DNA of 64,000 nucleotides from Cohnella endophytica (GCF_003628305.1 NZ_RBZM01000009.1:304966-368965), one strand, 5' to 3'. Counted from the first letter of the stretch, positions 56,002 to 64,000 are shown. The notes: generated by a model not told the origin, from the sequence alone. Program-made: numbers and translations.

Positions 56002-56827
56002 GGTTGCCACCTTCTTTCCGCTTCCAGAAAACCTTCCACTCCGTGCCCTTCGACTTGAATTGCGGACGCAATTCCTCGAATAGCTTGGAGATTAGCGACT
56101 CTTCTTTAATGTCGCGAACGATCTGTCCGTTGATGGCCAACGAGATCTGTCCAGTTTCCTCCGAGACGACAACGGAGATCGCGTCGCATACTTCGGTTAC
56201 TCCGATGGCGGCACGATGGCGAGTTCCTAGTTCCTTACTTATGAAGGGGTTTTCCGACAGCGGCAAATAACAGCCGGCTGCCATGATAAGACTGCCCCGG
56301 ATAATTACGGCTCCGTCATGAAGCGGCGTATTCGGCACGAACACGTTGCTCAGAAGCTCCGAGCTAAGCTTGGAGTCCATCTTGATTCCCGACTCGATGT
56401 AATCGTTCAGACCCGTATTCCGTTCGAACACGATCAACGCCCCGATTTTGCGGCGCGCCAAATAATTAACCGACTTAATGACCTCGTTGATCTGCTGGCT
56501 GGTATCCTGCTCCTCCGGCGAGGAACGAGTAAACAGCTTGCCTCGGCCGAGCTGTTCGAGCGCCCTTCTTAACTCCGGTTGGAAAATAATCAGGACGGTC
56601 ACGACGCCTAAAGTGAACATTTGGTTCATCAGCCACTTCAGCGTGTACAGATTCAGCCAGGTGCTCAGCGCCCATGTGACGACGAGCAAAAAGATCCCCC
56701 GCAACAGTTGAACCGCGCGCGTGCCCCGTACCATGATAATAACTCTGTAGACGATGTAGCTGACGATCAGTACATCGATGATATCTTTAATGGAATTCTT
56801 TAGTGTCAGCCCGGCAAAATAGTCCAA
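55994..56827 (-). CDS. cdaA: Diadenylate cyclase CdaA
   Basis: 277 residues starting at TTG 56827 with GGGGGG seven bases upstream. Three N-terminal membrane helices (about 15-85) precede the DAC domain, which has the catalytic DGA at 171-173 and RHR at 203-205. It joins two ATP into cyclic di-AMP, which controls potassium and osmotic balance and wall homeostasis. Gene order cdaA-cdaR-glmM matches Bacillus. Confidence 0.97.
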   Translation of the reverse strand: MDYFAGLTLKNSIKDIIDVLIVSYIVYRVIIMVRGTRAVQLLRGIFLLVVTWALSTWLNLYTLKWLMNQMFTLGVVTVLIIFQPELRRALEQLGRGKLFTRSSPEEQDTSQQINEVIKSVNYLARRKIGALIVFERNTGLNDYIESGIKMDSKLSSELLSNVFVPNTPLHDGAVIIRGSLIMAAGCYLPLSENPFISKELGTRHRAAIGVTEVCDAISVVVSEETGQISLAINGQIVRDIKEESLISKLFEELRPQFKSKGTEWKVFWKRKEGGNRG

Positions 56828-56943
56828 GACGCGACCCCCCCGTCCCGGCGCTGGAATAGTTGTGACGACAATTGTCGAAATTGTAGAGAGCTTCTTTCTT
56901 ATTATCTTTCTCTACTGTTGCCCAGAAATCCTGTCATTTACGC

Positions 56944-56974
56944 AAAAAAACCTCTCCAAAGTCCAGAGAGGTTA
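56944..56974 (-). terminator. Rho-independent terminator after rsiW
   Basis: Stem AACCTCTC / GAGAGGTT with TTTTTTT on the minus strand. It separates the sigW-rsiW transcript from cdaA. Confidence 0.85.
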
Positions 56975-57028
56975 GTTCGCTCGTTCCGGAACGTTGCATT
57001 TACCCGTGTCAGTCGTTGTCGAAACCGC

Positions 57029-57643
57029 TTATGAGCCGTAAGCAAGCGTTCCGAAATAAGAGCTCACTTTGTACCAGAACCAATCCACTGCCCGATCGAT
57101 CGTCTTGACCTGGCCCGCGATATGAGCCGTCGAAGCGAGCGGCTTGACCGACCCGTCGATGACGGTCAGATTGCCTTCCAGGTCGCCGAGAACTTGTACG
57201 TCCCCATTCACGACCGTCAAGTCGCCGGTTACCTTCTGTCCGGCCGGCACGATGACCGTTCGGCCTTCGAAGACGACATGCTCCAGATCCGGTCCGGATA
57301 CGGACAGCTCCTGGCTCTGGTTCCACATCGACACGAAGCTGGACAGCATCACGACCATGAAGATCGCCGCGGCGGATACCGCGGGATGACGGCGAACCCA
57401 GGATGTCCACGCCGCGGGACGACGCGAGCTCGGAAGCGACTTCATGATCCGATAGCTAAGATTATCGGGCGCTTTCTCCATAGGCATAGCTTTGACGAAC
57501 GCATCGGTTCGCTCTAACGATTCGTAACGGGAGAGGCATGCGGGACAATGTTTCAGATGCTGTTGCAACTGTAGCGTATCCTCGCGTGCCAAGTCCCCAT
57601 CCAAGTAATCATGCATAAACACGACGGCGACGTTGCACTTCAT
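57029..57643 (-). CDS. rsiW: Anti-sigma factor of the RsiW type
   Basis: 204 residues from ATG 57643 (AAAGGG nine bases upstream; the ATG three codons earlier abuts that site). The zinc-finger anti-sigma motif H29-x3-C33-x2-C36 (HLKHCPAC) is at the N-terminus, a single membrane helix at about 85-105 (HPAVSAAAIFMVVMLSSFV), and outside it a short beta region of repeated VxGDLTVVNGDVQVLGDLEGNL type, like a polymer-forming solenoid. It holds SigW inactive until regulated proteolysis. Its gene follows sigW by 121 bases. Confidence 0.9.
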   Translation of the reverse strand: MKCNVAVVFMHDYLDGDLAREDTLQLQQHLKHCPACLSRYESLERTDAFVKAMPMEKAPDNLSYRIMKSLPSSRRPAAWTSWVRRHPAVSAAAIFMVVMLSSFVSMWNQSQELSVSGPDLEHVVFEGRTVIVPAGQKVTGDLTVVNGDVQVLGDLEGNLTVIDGSVKPLASTAHIAGQVKTIDRAVDWFWYKVSSYFGTLAYGS

Positions 57644-57764
57644 ATCAGCCATCCCTTTCTTATGCGGAATCCGTGAATTCCCGCAATCGATGCTTCTTTA
57701 CTGTACGTGAGGCCAAGCGATGCGGTTTCAATTATTTGAGAGAGCCCCGAGCCCAATATTATCC

Positions 57765-58331
57765 TCATAGCTTATGCTCCAGTTTCCTGCGGAGAAATTC
57801 GCGCCCGCGGTGCACTCTCGTCTTGACGGTCGTGACCGGCATATCCAGTACGTCGGATATCTCCTGTAACGATAACTCCTGCAAATATCGGAGAATCATG
57901 ACCGATTTGTATTTCACCGGCAACGTCGCTATCGCCTCGTGGATGAGCCGTTGCGTCTCCGACAGCAGCAGTTCGCTCTCCGGCGTCCTGCCGTCGCTTG
58001 GCAACATCGCATAACCGTCCAAGCCTTCATGATCGGACGATTCGGCATCGAGCGAGTAGATCGCTTTTCTTTTCCTCAGCCGGTCGATGCATAAGTTCGT
58101 CGCGATTCTATAGATCCACGTGGAGAATTTCTGGTTCTCGTCGTAACGGTCCAGATTTTTATAAACCCTCAGGAACGTTTCCTGCACGACATCTTCCGCC
58201 TCTTGACGGTTCCCCGTCATCCGGTAGGCGAGATGGTACAGCTTGTCCTTATACAGATCCACGATTTCCGCGAAGGCTCTCTGATCCCCTTTCAGGGCCA
58301 GGCGCGCCAAACGCGTCTCTAATGGCTTCAA
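57765..58331 (-). CDS. sigW: ECF RNA polymerase sigma factor SigW
   Basis: 188 residues starting at TTG 58331 (AAGG six bases upstream). Region 2 is seen in FAEIVDLYKDKLYHLAYRMTGNRQEAEDVVQETFLRVYKNL (in parts) and region 4 in LPVKYKSVMILRYLQELSLQEISDVLDMPVTTVKTRVHRGR (in parts). It directs transcription of the envelope-stress regulon. The start codon overlaps the upstream EamA stop in TTGA, so the two are probably translated from one message. Assignment as SigW rests on similarity and the sigW-rsiW-cdaA-glmM synteny. Confidence 0.94.
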   Translation of the reverse strand: MKPLETRLARLALKGDQRAFAEIVDLYKDKLYHLAYRMTGNRQEAEDVVQETFLRVYKNLDRYDENQKFSTWIYRIATNLCIDRLRKRKAIYSLDAESSDHEGLDGYAMLPSDGRTPESELLLSETQRLIHEAIATLPVKYKSVMILRYLQELSLQEISDVLDMPVTTVKTRVHRGREFLRRKLEHKL

Positions 58332-59293
58332 AGTGAACCTTCACCAACCTTCCCGGCAGTTCCCGTATCCTCCGTCTTGCGTTGCGCCGCTACGATTCCC
58401 GCTATGATCAGTACGATCCCGAACCCTTGCCAAGCGGTTAGGGGCTCGTTCAAGATCGCGAACGCAGCAATGACGGCAGCCGGCAATTCCATCGCGCCCA
58501 ATAGCGCGGCTAATCCGCTGCCTACCTTCGGTATTCCGTAATTAAAGCAGAAGAAAGGAAACGCGGTTCCAAGAAAGCCCAGCAACGCTCCCCATCCCAT
58601 AAGCGAACCGCTGAATCCGACAGCCGCGAGCGACAAAGGCGCTTGCATCGCCACCACGAACGCCAGGGAAGCGGTCGACATCATCGCGGACTTCGCGAGC
58701 GGGTCCAAATTCGCCGGCAGGAACCCCGACAGGAAGAAGAACAAACTATAGCTGACCGCCGACAGCAATCCGTATAGAACGCCCTGGCCGTCTAATTGAC
58801 CGAGTTCATGTTCCAGCAACCCGACCGCAAGCACGGTTCCGATCGCGATGAAACCTACCGCAGCCCATTGGGGCCTTGTCGGCCACTCGCGCTTACGAAT
58901 ACTTTCTAGCAGAATCGTAATCCACGTAAACTGAAAAAGCAAGACAATCGCCAATGAGGCATCCAAACGAGCCAAAGCTTCGTTGTAGAAAATCGTCGTA
59001 AGCGACATTCCGATGACTCCGATTACGATCATCCCCACGGCATTGCGCCAATTGCCGACGATGCGCCCCTCCCGCGCTATCCCTCGCCGCCTTGCCAGCC
59101 TGCGTGCTCGTATCCTAGCCACGCCAAGCACAAGCCATAGCATGATCGCTCCGAAGACGACCTGTTGAAGCGTAAGCGAGCTCACGCTCCAACCATCCGC
59201 CATGGCCAGCTTGATTACCGTGGACAATAGCCCGTAACTTGCGGCCCCAAGAAGCATGAGAACGATCGCCAGCCATCGTCTGCTTGATTCCAT
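58328..59293 (-). CDS. EamA/DMT-family transporter
   Basis: 321 residues from ATG 59293; a GTG at 59326 would add eleven residues, and neither has a strong ribosome site. Ten membrane helices in two EamA repeats (LMLLGAASYGLLSTVIKLAM, GVLYGLLSAVSYSLFFFLSG). The family exports or exchanges metabolites and amino acids; substrate unknown. Its stop overlaps the sigW start, an unusual neighbour for sigW, which hints that it belongs to the envelope-stress transcription unit. Confidence 0.87.
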   Translation of the reverse strand: MESSRRWLAIVLMLLGAASYGLLSTVIKLAMADGWSVSSLTLQQVVFGAIMLWLVLGVARIRARRLARRRGIAREGRIVGNWRNAVGMIVIGVIGMSLTTIFYNEALARLDASLAIVLLFQFTWITILLESIRKREWPTRPQWAAVGFIAIGTVLAVGLLEHELGQLDGQGVLYGLLSAVSYSLFFFLSGFLPANLDPLAKSAMMSTASLAFVVAMQAPLSLAAVGFSGSLMGWGALLGFLGTAFPFFCFNYGIPKVGSGLAALLGAMELPAAVIAAFAILNEPLTAWQGFGIVLIIAGIVAAQRKTEDTGTAGKVGEGSL

Positions 59294-59366
59294 CGCGTAA
59301 AACCCACTTTCGCCAATTAAGAACACTTCGCCGTCGTTATAACCTTACTGACGGCCAATATACAAG

Positions 59367-59394
59367 AGGACCCGGGCCACGGCCCGAGCCCTCT
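59367..59394 (-). terminator. GC-rich hairpin after ppc, possible terminator
   Basis: Stem GAGG-CCCGGGCC / GGCCCG-CCTC with a tiny loop. The minus-strand tail CTCTTGTATATT has no real T run, so it may be a stabilising hairpin or weak terminator. Confidence 0.55.
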
Positions 59395-59414
59395 ACATTT
59401 TCATTGATGTCGGA

Positions 59415-62207
59415 TCAGCCCGTGTTACGCAAGCCTGCGGCAATTCCGTTGATCGTCAGCAGCACTTCGCGAAGCAGAACCGCATCGTCACCGTTTTGAT
59501 CGCGCAAGTTCCGCAATTCGGTAAGCAACTGTACCTGCATATAGCTTAGCGGATCGACATAAGGGTTGCGAAGACGGATCGATTCCTGGATAACCGGGAC
59601 GTTGTCGAGAATGTCCTCTTGTCCGGTAATCGTCAGGATCATTTCCTTCGTTCTCGTGAATTCCTCTTCGATCTGCGTGAAAATGCGGTCTTTGATCGTT
59701 CCGTCCTCGATCATCCCGGCGTATTGGCGGGCAATCATCAGATCCGCCTTGCCAAGCGCCATCTGCAAGTTGTCGATTAAGGAACGGAAGAACGAATATT
59801 CGCGGTACATCGTACGCAGCGTCTCCAGACGTCCTTCGTCTTCGCCCACGTATTTGTGGAACGCCGTACCGGCCGCATACCAAGCAGGTAACAGATAACG
59901 GCTCTGCGTCCAAGCGAATACCCAAGGAATCGCCCTTAGATCTTCGAAGCGGTCGCTGCCTTTGCGTTTGGACGGTCGGGATCCGATGTTCAGTTCGCCG
60001 ACTTCCGGAAGCGGCGTGGATTCCTTGAAGAACGTCATGAAATCCGGATCGCGGAAGATCAGATCCTGATATTTCGTCTGAGCGTCTACGGAGATTCCGC
60101 GCATGATCTCTTCCCATTGCGTCTCGATCGATTGCTCTTGCGACGGATAACGGGACAAATACGCTCCCGTAATCAAAGCGCCCGTCGCTTGCTCCAAGCT
60201 ACGATAGGCAATGCCTTTCATGGAGTAGCGGGAGGACAATACCTCGCCTTGCTCCGTGATCTTAATGCCCCCGCCGATCGTATGCGGCGGCTGCGCAAGG
60301 ATGCTGCGGTTAAGCGGCATGCCTCCGCGACCAAGCGCTCCTCCGCGGCCATGGAAGAACTTCAGGCGCACGTTATGCGACTTGGCTGTTTGAGTAAGGT
60401 CGTTCAAGGCAACGCGAAGCTCCCAGTTCGCCGTTACCACTCCGCCGTCCTTGTTGCTATCCGAGTAACCGAGCATGATCTCATGCAGATCGCCCATCGC
60501 TGACAGACATTCGCGGTATACCGGAAGGTTGAATAACGTTTCCATGATGGCAGGCGCTTCATGCAAGTCGTCGATCGTCTCGAATAGAGGCGCCGCTTGC
60601 AAAGTGCTAGTGATCGTGCCGTCTTCGTTGCGGCGGAACAATCCTGCTTCCTTGGCGAACACCATGACCTCGAGAAGATCGCTAGCGCCTTGCGTCATGC
60701 TGATCAAGTAGCTGGTGATGCAGCCTACTCCGAACTCCTGTTGTGCCTTATAGATCGTATTGTACACATCCAAGCATTCCTTGCTGGAATCGCTTAGCGT
60801 GATCGAATCGTTCAGTAAGGACTTGGAATCTCCGAGAAGACCGTGCAGCAGATCGATTTTCTCCACTTCGGATAGATCCGCATAGTTGCTCGTAACGCCT
60901 GCCGCGGCAAGCAACTCGGTCATCGCGTTCTCGTGCTCCTTGCTGTGCTGACGCACGTCAAGAGCCGCAAGATGGAACCCGAACAGCTCGACCTGACGGA
61001 TAAACTTCCTTAGATAAGTATTCGCGACGAAGTCCGCATAGTGATGACGCAGACTACGGTCGATGATCTCGATATCCGCAGTCAATTCCGCTGTCGTATG
61101 GTAACGTTGCTTCGTATTCTTGAAGCTCTCGTCCCTCATATTCTGCAACTTCTGCAGCATGTATCTTAATTTAACGCGATAAGGTTCTTTGTCGTTCGTC
61201 CACGCTTCGACCGTACGCAGAGTAACGTTAACGCCATCTTCGCGAATGGATTCCAGAAGCTCTTCGGTCACATCGACGATTGTCGTGCTGAAGCTCAACT
61301 GACGGCTAAGTCCCCTGATAATGTTCTCGTATTTATGGATAACGAGATTACGCTGCATATGAAGCGTCTTCCACGTGATCTCGGCCGTAACCGACGGATT
61401 GCCGTCGCGGTCCCCGCCGATCCACGATCCGAAACGCAAATAAGTCGGCACATGCCAGGTTTCTTCCGGATAATATTTTTGAAGGCAACGCTCGAGCTCC
61501 TCGTACACTTCCGGCAGAACTTCGAACAACGTTTCATGGAAGAAATACATTCCATTACGCACTTCGTCCAATACGGTAGGCTTGCGGTCCCGAAGCTCGT
61601 CGGTTTGCCAGAGCGTCAGCACTTCGTTAAGCAGCTTCTCGCGAAGCTTCTCGCGTTCGCGGTAAGTTAACGTCGGATTATCGAGCTCCATCACTTCGTC
61701 CGCGATCCGTTTATGGATATCCAACACGTCGCGACGCGTCGCTTCCGTCGGATGAGCCGTCATGACCAGCTCCAACGAGATGTCCGTTAGCATGTCCCGG
61801 ACTTCTTCGACGGACAAGTTCTTAACCTTCAGATCTTGCACGACGCTCTCGATCGAACCCGGTTGCACGGCTTCTCCCGTAGAACGCTCGTAATCGCGCT
61901 TGCGACGAATCCGGTGGTTCTGCTCGGCGATATTGACCAATTGGAAGTAGATGGCGAATGCCCGAATAACCTGATGCCTGATTTCAGGCTCCAAAGTTTT
62001 AACGGTGCTAATGAATCCGTCATACATTTCCGGTAAATACTCGGCCCGTAGAGCCTTGCTCATTTCCCGAATTTTCTCAACATGTTCCAGCAGTTCCCGA
62101 CCACCCTGATGCACGAGTACTTCACCCAGAATGTTGCCTAGAAAGCGCACATCCCTACGCAGCAGATGATTGGACGGAGAACGTTGACCAACAGACACTT
62201 CCGTCAT
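59415..62207 (-). CDS. ppc: Phosphoenolpyruvate carboxylase
   Basis: 930 residues from ATG 62207 with GGGGTGA five bases upstream; the frame extends 17 codons further without a site. Conserved motifs: TAHPTEATRR with the catalytic His, GSWIGGDRDGNP, LGYSDSNKDGG, FHGRGGALGRGG and the C-terminal RNTG that closes the active site. It adds bicarbonate to phosphoenolpyruvate to form oxaloacetate, replenishing the TCA cycle. Length and motifs are those of the standard bacterial enzyme. Single-gene unit between the EamA gene and the divergent small gene. Confidence 0.97.
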   Translation of the reverse strand: MTEVSVGQRSPSNHLLRRDVRFLGNILGEVLVHQGGRELLEHVEKIREMSKALRAEYLPEMYDGFISTVKTLEPEIRHQVIRAFAIYFQLVNIAEQNHRIRRKRDYERSTGEAVQPGSIESVVQDLKVKNLSVEEVRDMLTDISLELVMTAHPTEATRRDVLDIHKRIADEVMELDNPTLTYREREKLREKLLNEVLTLWQTDELRDRKPTVLDEVRNGMYFFHETLFEVLPEVYEELERCLQKYYPEETWHVPTYLRFGSWIGGDRDGNPSVTAEITWKTLHMQRNLVIHKYENIIRGLSRQLSFSTTIVDVTEELLESIREDGVNVTLRTVEAWTNDKEPYRVKLRYMLQKLQNMRDESFKNTKQRYHTTAELTADIEIIDRSLRHHYADFVANTYLRKFIRQVELFGFHLAALDVRQHSKEHENAMTELLAAAGVTSNYADLSEVEKIDLLHGLLGDSKSLLNDSITLSDSSKECLDVYNTIYKAQQEFGVGCITSYLISMTQGASDLLEVMVFAKEAGLFRRNEDGTITSTLQAAPLFETIDDLHEAPAIMETLFNLPVYRECLSAMGDLHEIMLGYSDSNKDGGVVTANWELRVALNDLTQTAKSHNVRLKFFHGRGGALGRGGMPLNRSILAQPPHTIGGGIKITEQGEVLSSRYSMKGIAYRSLEQATGALITGAYLSRYPSQEQSIETQWEEIMRGISVDAQTKYQDLIFRDPDFMTFFKESTPLPEVGELNIGSRPSKRKGSDRFEDLRAIPWVFAWTQSRYLLPAWYAAGTAFHKYVGEDEGRLETLRTMYREYSFFRSLIDNLQMALGKADLMIARQYAGMIEDGTIKDRIFTQIEEEFTRTKEMILTITGQEDILDNVPVIQESIRLRNPYVDPLSYMQVQLLTELRNLRDQNGDDAVLLREVLLTINGIAAGLRNTG

Positions 62208-62474
62208 CACATTCACCCCAAACCTTGCGTTTCGATTTATTATAGCTTCACCGTCCAACGGACGGGGACTAATGACCTTAAGGAGCTCAATTCTTCAATT
62301 GCTCCCGAAAAAAACCTTCCCTTTATCATACTACATTGATCGTCGAAAATCTTCTTTTTATTCACCAATCGGTCATAATTCTTAGGTTTCAGCGGACTCG
62401 CGAATGTGTAAGAATGATTAGTTGCCCTCGAATTGGAAAAGATTAATCCATACGTTAATTAAGGAGTGGTATCG

Positions 62475-62570
62475 GTGAAAAGAAAAGATATTCCGCTTCG
62501 GAAATACCTGATCTTCCTAACGCTTGCCACCGCGATTAAGATGGACCTACATAAGCATGAGCATCGATGA
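62475..62570 (+). CDS. 31-residue small protein, unrecognised
   Basis: Starts at GTG 62475, eight bases after a perfect AAGGAG site, and ends with TGA at 62570. The peptide has a basic N-terminus (MKRKDIPLRK), a hydrophobic centre (YLIFLTLATAI) and a His-rich end (HKHEHR). It could be a small membrane-associated peptide. It is divergent from ppc and convergent with the tRNA cluster, with a hairpin 20 bases downstream. No function can be given; reality rests on the ribosome site alone. The 267 bases between it and ppc show no other gene. Confidence 0.5.
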   Translation: MKRKDIPLRKYLIFLTLATAIKMDLHKHEHR

Positions 62571-62589
62571 GTCGAATTAAAGACATTGA

Positions 62590-62623
62590 AAATCCCCTTG
62601 CAGGTTATATTGCGAGGGGATTA
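62590..62623. terminator. Hairpin between the small gene and the tRNA cluster
   Basis: Stem AATCCCCT-GC / GC-AGGGGATT with a ten-base loop. Short T runs exist on the minus side (ATTTTC) and barely on the plus side, so it may stop either the small gene or tRNA read-through. Confidence 0.5.
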
Positions 62624-62655
62624 TTAGGCATTTACGAAATGAAGTTGGATAAAAC

Positions 62656-62680
62656 AAAAAAGCCCTGCTATGCAAGGCTT
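62656..62680 (-). terminator. Terminator after the distal tRNA-Gly
   Basis: Stem AGCC-TGC / GCA-GGCT with TTTTTT on the minus strand, 14 bases after tRNA-Gly. It closes the tRNA array and is matched by a similar hairpin at 62883-62906. Confidence 0.75.
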
Positions 62681-62693
62681 CGTAAGATTAATA

Positions 62694-62767
62694 TGGAGCG
62701 GGTGATGGGAATCGAACCCACGCTATCAGCTTGGAAGGCTGAAGTTCTACCATTGAACTACACCCGC
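62694..62767 (-). tRNA. tRNA-Gly (UCC), distal copy, CCA encoded
   Basis: Cloverleaf complete; anticodon loop CTTCCAA gives anticodon UCC; GTTCGATTC T-loop; TCCA end. Sequence identical to the copy at 62921-62994. Confidence 0.97.
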
Positions 62768-62781
62768 AAGGGGAGAAGAAA

Positions 62782-62858
62782 TGGTCGGGACGACACGATT
62801 CGAACATGCGACCCCCTGGTCCCAAACCAGGTGCTCTACCAAGCTGAGCTACGTCCCG
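62782..62858 (-). tRNA. tRNA-Pro (UGG), distal copy, CCA encoded
   Basis: Anticodon loop TTTGGGA gives anticodon UGG; T-loop GTTCGAATC; ends ACCA. Identical to the copy at 63009-63085. Confidence 0.97.
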
Positions 62859-62882
62859 AAACTAATATGTAGTTATTTCCTT

Positions 62883-62906
62883 AAAAAAAGCCCTGAAACC
62901 AAGGCT
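62883..62906 (-). terminator. Terminator-like hairpin between the two Pro-Gly tRNA pairs
   Basis: Stem AGCC-TG / CA-GGCT with TTTTTTT on the minus strand, directly after the proximal tRNA-Gly and before the distal tRNA-Pro. It belongs to the duplicated unit. Confidence 0.7.
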
Positions 62907-62920
62907 CATAAGAAAGTTTA

Positions 62921-62994
62921 TGGAGCGGGTGATGGGAATCGAACCCACGCTATCAGCTTGGAAGGCTGAAGTTCTACCATTGAACTACACCCGC
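62921..62994 (-). tRNA. tRNA-Gly (UCC), proximal copy, CCA encoded
   Basis: Same sequence as the distal copy; anticodon UCC; followed by a terminator-like hairpin. Confidence 0.97.
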
Positions 62995-63008
62995 ATGGTA
63001 AGAAGAAA

Positions 63009-63085
63009 TGGTCGGGACGACACGATTCGAACATGCGACCCCCTGGTCCCAAACCAGGTGCTCTACCAAGCTGAGCTACGTCCCG
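63009..63085 (-). tRNA. tRNA-Pro (UGG), proximal copy, CCA encoded
   Basis: Same sequence as the distal copy; anticodon UGG. Confidence 0.97.
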
Positions 63086-63105
63086 ACAGTATGCAATTGT
63101 AAAAA

Positions 63106-63182
63106 TGGCGCGCCCTGAGAGATTCGAACTCCCGGCCTTTTGATTCGTAGTCAAACGCTCTATCCAGCTGAGCTAAGGGCGC
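63106..63182 (-). tRNA. tRNA-Arg (ACG), CCA encoded
   Basis: Anticodon loop CTACGAA gives ACG, whose A34 is normally edited to inosine by TadA. Ends GCCA. Confidence 0.97.
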
Positions 63183-63185
63183 ATA

Positions 63186-63260
63186 TGGAGCGGAAAACGG
63201 GGCTCGAACCCGCGACCTTCTCGTTGGCAACGAGATGCTCTACCACTGAGCTATTTCCGC
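63186..63260 (-). tRNA. tRNA-Gly (GCC), CCA encoded
   Basis: Anticodon loop TTGCCAA gives GCC; ends TCCA; only three bases separate it from tRNA-Arg. Confidence 0.97.
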
Positions 63261-63283
63261 ATTTACATGAAGCAAGGTAAAGA

Positions 63284-63366
63284 TGGTGCGCGTAGAGGGA
63301 CTTGAACCCCCACGGTCGCCCGCCAGATCCTAAGTCTGGTGCGTCTGCCAATTCCGCCATACGCGC
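63284..63366 (-). tRNA. tRNA-Leu (UAG), CCA encoded
   Basis: Anticodon loop CTTAGGA gives UAG; class II tRNA with a variable arm; ends ACCA. Confidence 0.96.
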
Positions 63367-63395
63367 ATGTTAAAATGTTGTACCATTCGTGAAAA

Positions 63396-63471
63396 TGGTG
63401 AGCCATGAAGGACTCGAACCTTCGACACCCTGATTAAAAGTCAGGTGCTCTACCAACTGAGCTAATGGCTC
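63396..63471 (-). tRNA. tRNA-Lys (UUU), CCA encoded
   Basis: Anticodon loop CTTTTAA gives UUU; ends ACCA. Confidence 0.97.
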
Positions 63472-63480
63472 GCTCAAAGA

Positions 63481-63554
63481 TGGCTGGGGATCAAGGATTC
63501 GAACCTTGGATGACGGAGTCAAAGTCCGTTGCCTTACCGCTTGGCTAATCCCCA
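63481..63554 (-). tRNA. tRNA-Gln (UUG), CCA encoded
   Basis: Anticodon loop CTTTGAC gives UUG; ends GCCA. Confidence 0.97.
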
Positions 63555-63579
63555 ACGGTAAGCTTTGCGTTAAAGATAA

Positions 63580-63655
63580 TGGTGGAGGCTGACGGGATCG
63601 AACCGCCGACCCTCTGCTTGTAAGGCAGATGCTCTCCCAGCTGAGCTAAGCCTCC
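63580..63655 (-). tRNA. tRNA-Val (UAC), CCA encoded
   Basis: Anticodon loop CTTACAA gives UAC; ends ACCA. Confidence 0.97.
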
Positions 63656-63662
63656 GAATTAA

Positions 63663-63737
63663 TGGTGACCCCTAGGGGATTCGAACCCCTGTTACCTCCG
63701 TGAAAGGGAGGTGTCTTAACCGCTTGACCAAGGGGCC
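63663..63737 (-). tRNA. tRNA-Glu (UUC), CCA encoded
   Basis: Anticodon loop CTTTCAC gives UUC; ends ACCA. Confidence 0.97.
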
Positions 63738-63754
63738 GTGTATGGTGTTGGAAG

Positions 63755-63830
63755 TGGAGCTCTCAACCGGGATCGAACCGGTGACCTCATCCTTACCATG
63801 GATGCACTCTACCTACTGAGCTATGAGAGC
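63755..63830 (-). tRNA. tRNA-Thr (GGU), CCA encoded
   Basis: Anticodon loop ATGGTAA gives GGU; ends TCCA. First tRNA after 5S rRNA in the direction of transcription. Confidence 0.96.
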
Positions 63831-63874
63831 GTGTCCCTATACCTAAACACAGCGATAGAGATTGTATTCATCTA

Positions 63875-63991
63875 GCCTGGCAACGTCCTACTCTCCCAGG
63901 ACCCTGCGGTCCAAGTACCATCGGCGCTGGAGGTCTTAACGGTCGTGTTCGGGATGGGTACGCGTGGAACCCCTCCGCAATTGCTACCAGA
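63875..63991 (-). rRNA. rrf: 5S ribosomal RNA
   Basis: 117 bases on the minus strand, beginning TCTGGTAGC and ending GTTGCCAGGC, which pair with each other; the conserved CCATCCCGAACACGA loop is present. It is the last rRNA of an operon whose 23S and 16S genes lie beyond the window, and it feeds straight into the tRNA array. Confidence 0.97.
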
Positions 63992-64000
63992 CCAGATCAA

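Overview
This window is chromosomal DNA from a spore-forming, S-layer-bearing, polysaccharide-degrading Firmicute, most likely in the Paenibacillaceae (Paenibacillus or Cohnella type). The grounds are moderately high GC with many Gram-positive AAGGAGG ribosome sites and TTG/GTG starts, a GerA-type spore germination operon, long secreted glycosidases with SLH anchors, 7TMR-DISM signalling proteins, and the conserved sigW-rsiW-cdaA-cdaR-glmM-glmS block with a glmS ribozyme. The species cannot be named from the sequence alone.

Layout: (a) 1-6719, an arabinan/arabinose-like locus. A GH43 enzyme with three C-terminal repeats, a large unrecognised protein and a truncated ABC solute-binding lipoprotein lie on the minus strand, with a divergent AraR-like GntR/LacI regulator and a perfect CcpA cre box between. 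(b) 6729-13314, a tightly packed six-gene operon: membrane di-iron desaturase-like oxygenase, Rieske ferredoxin, ferredoxin reductase (a MocD/E/F-like set), aldo/keto reductase, creatininase-family hydrolase and mutarotase, with an AraC regulator gene upstream. This looks like a catabolic oxygenase system for a modified (perhaps O-methylated) sugar or inositol, and it is the best candidate for an undescribed pathway. (c) 13433-17757, a very large hybrid DISM sensor kinase with two kinase modules and its response regulator with a BTAD-type output domain. (d) 17949-27390, two S-layer-anchored proteins, a 2200-residue beta-helix/BIG2 protein and a GH16 glucanase, sharing a concanavalin-like module. 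(e) 27552-31257, a gerB-gerA-gerC germination operon. (f) 31441-40897, a GH95-like enzyme, a ROK kinase plus PMI-like isomerase under a DeoR regulator with a shared putative operator, and a secreted beta-helix protein. (g) 41112-50422, a more AT-rich accessory stretch: acetyltransferase, MATE exporter, AraC and DeoR regulators, MFS transporter, a PhyH-like orphan and an FtsX/LolD-type ABC pair. (h) 50777-62207, core genes: glmS (with ribozyme), glmM, cdaR, cdaA, rsiW, sigW, an EamA transporter and ppc. (i) 62475-64000, a 31-codon small gene, twelve tRNA genes on the minus strand, and the 5S rRNA of an rRNA operon that continues beyond the window.

The regulatory logic visible in the DNA is carbon-centred. 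Cre boxes precede the GH43, GH16 and beta-helix genes and, more weakly, the oxygenase operon. Local AraR-, AraC- and DeoR-type regulators sit beside sugar genes. Amino-sugar synthesis (GlmS, GlmM) is tied to cell-wall stress (SigW) and c-di-AMP (CdaA) by synteny. No CRISPR array, insertion sequence or prophage was seen.
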